The position numbers and the translations under genes are program-made. The notes under the pieces were generated by a model. That model saw nothing but the letters and a program-made list of their open reading frames with translations, was not told the origin of the DNA and did not search any database. Positions 46,013 through 55,061 of a DNA stretch of 55,061 bases are shown here, piece by piece; the stretch's first letter is position 1, and the number at the start of each line of letters is the position of its first letter. The stretch covers positions 769,800 to 824,860 of the forward strand of contig NW_019091410.1 in NCBI RefSeq assembly GCF_001949145.1, given 5' to 3'. Source of the stretch: Acanthaster planci (lineage: Eukaryota; Echinodermata; Asteroidea; Valvatida; Acanthasteridae).

Positions 46013-46018
46013 AATAAA
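46013..46018 (+). promoter_or_regulatory. Candidate polyadenylation signal AATAAA, GFER
   Basis: The hexamer lies about 230 bases after the GFER stop codon, a common distance. It was assigned by position only. Confidence 0.4.
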
Positions 46019-47333
46019 GCCAAAGCCACAACTGAGATGAAGTTGAGATTTGAGAAAGAGGCATAGTGCTGTGTATGATAGACTATTTAAATTTCAAAGT
46101 TGCATACACATTTTTGCAATATCAAAATTATGTATTAAAATGTATGAAAGTATTCTTAGTGTATTTGATTCAACACAGCAGAACCACAACTTTTCTGTAG
46201 ACAACCCACTCGTTACCGTAATTCCACTTTTGTTTCAATAATTCAGTACATTAGCGAATATTTAAAGCAGACAGTTTGCAGGGCATTTCTCAGAGTACAA
46301 ATCGTCTATTCTATAATTGTCTATAACAGTTGTGAATTTCTTCTTGGAGGATCTAATCTGTGACATGGTTCTTGGATGTTTGGGGAAACATTTTCAGATT
46401 TGTAGATGTTCCCATAGCTCAGCCTATCAGATGCAGGAATTGGCCTTTCCGCGGCCCATGGCAACCAATGACATCCATCCAGCTTCTAACCTTAGACCTT
46501 TTTTTCACCAAGTCAACATGGCTAGTCCTTTGAAGTGGTAACTTTCCAGGGTACCTGCGTGGACGTGAAATTGCTTAACGTGTAGTTTTACTGTAGTGAA
46601 CTATTTATTTTGAATGCAATCTTTTTTAAAGTCACATTTATTGAACACCTGATGCAGTGATGAAAAATATTAAGAGTCTGTCTCATCTAATTTTTAATTA
46701 AATATCGCATGTAAAAATATTAAATTTCTAGAAAAAGACAAATGGCCTGGCCAAGTGTTCCAATTTGTATGGGTGTGATTTTCCTTTAACAATACGGAAT
46801 GCAGCCCGTTGATGCAAATGTAAGACTACTAAAGCAGGCTACTTAATTAATCTGTGTTTTTAATTTAAAAAAATCAGGACATAAAAACATCTAAAAATCA
46901 TTACAGCAAATGATACTCTCTTAAGGGATGTACATGTGCACGGGCTCTCACAAAACAGCAGAAAATGGGATTCCATGCTGGCATCTGCAAACATGAAAAC
47001 TCTCTTTTTCAAAAAAGCCTTAAACCCTGCATTTGTAGGATTTTGGTCCCTGTGAATTTGAATCGCAGAGCAGGACAAAAGGCATAGCATGGAGAAAATA
47101 AGACTCGAAAGAGGTGGCGCACATGGACAAGGTCCCAACAAAAGAAGAGATTGTTCAATTTAAGACAACTGTGCATGATATTAAAAATGGGAAACAAGTG
47201 TAGCCATGGACGATAATCCACCGGCAGATTCTAAACAAAATAGTTCAGTGCAGTAAAAAAGTAGGAAATGAAATCTGTGATTACTCTGTGCCAATCGATG
47301 CTTCAGAAAAGAATGACCACCAGTCTGTTACAG

Positions 47334-47451
47334 AGGCTTTGCATGGTAGCCATCATGCAGGGTAGTTCTTTTGTTCCACAAGGAAACTTCCTTTGTGCAT
47401 CACCTGTGGAACAAAAGCATTAGCCTGCAACATGGCAGTCATGCAAACCCT
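47334..47451. mobile_element. Fold-back MITE family with GCATGGCTGCCAT ends, copy 1
   Basis: The left end is AGGCTTTGCATGGTAGCCAT and the right end, reverse complemented, is AGGGTTTGCATGACTGCCAT. Inside, TTTTGTTCCACAAGG and CCTGTGGAACAAAAG form a second inverted pair, so most of the ~118 bp can fold. Copy 2 is at 50380. Confidence 0.75.
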
Positions 47452-47569
47452 CCATATTGGGCATTTAAGCCCTCTAATGTTACACATGAATCTGCTATTG
47501 ATAGCTCTCTGTATTTGCTTCTTGCATGGCTAAAAAACACAGGAGATCCTATCTTGTATATCGCAGGGT

Positions 47570-55021
<7,452 letters not shown>

Positions 55022-55061
55022 CTGCATGTGAAAAAGACCTGAAAATAACATGAGAAAATGT

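Larger units (their letters stand above)
45784..47569. other. Tail-to-tail region between GFER and PMS2
   Basis: Contains a candidate AATAAA polyadenylation signal for GFER at 46013-46018 and the inverted-repeat element at 47334-47451 close to the PMS2 stop. Open frames on both strands are short and unlike known proteins. Confidence 0.55.

Overview
The window is eukaryotic nuclear DNA from an animal. Genes are split by GT-AG introns (one is GC-AG), and there are interspersed repeats and an N-filled assembly gap. I place it in a marine invertebrate, most likely an invertebrate deuterostome (echinoderm, hemichordate or cephalochordate). The reasons are the close protein matches to the vertebrate versions of CHMP6, GFER and PMS2, a lineage-specific cluster of intronless class A GPCRs, a Penelope-like GIY-YIG fragment, tRNA-derived SINEs, and very many copies of the palindromic motif ACATGTACATGT. 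The species cannot be fixed from sequence alone.

Layout, left to right. (1) 1-11956, plus strand: the last two coding exons of a death-domain gene resembling the netrin receptor UNC5 family (5058-5214 and 11745-11956), with long repeat-bearing introns. (2) 11957-18095: convergent 3' flanks, including a duplicated ~300 bp block. (3) 18096-40843, minus strand: a complete six-exon CHMP6 (ESCRT-III, 205 aa). Its 16 kb intron 4 holds a nested cluster of same-strand single-exon GPCRs: three apparently intact genes (one split by an N gap), one frameshifted and truncated pseudogene, and one remnant reduced to a start region. Two of these lie in a local segmental duplication. (4) 40844-43723: the head-to-head region between CHMP6 and GFER, holding a Penelope-like fragment with a SINE inserted in it. 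(5) 43724-45783, plus strand: a complete three-exon GFER/ALR sulfhydryl oxidase (173 aa). (6) 47570-55021 and beyond, minus strand: eleven 3' exons of PMS2, including the whole MutL C-terminal endonuclease domain.

The four anchored genes are unrelated housekeeping or signalling genes: endosomal sorting, mitochondrial disulfide relay, mismatch repair and a death-domain receptor. They do not form a functional system. The most dynamic part is the GPCR nest inside CHMP6 intron 4, which shows duplication, minisatellite expansion, pseudogenisation and an artefactual gap. Exon boundaries were set by hand from splice-site consensus, reading phase and remembered family sequence, with no alignment or transcript data.
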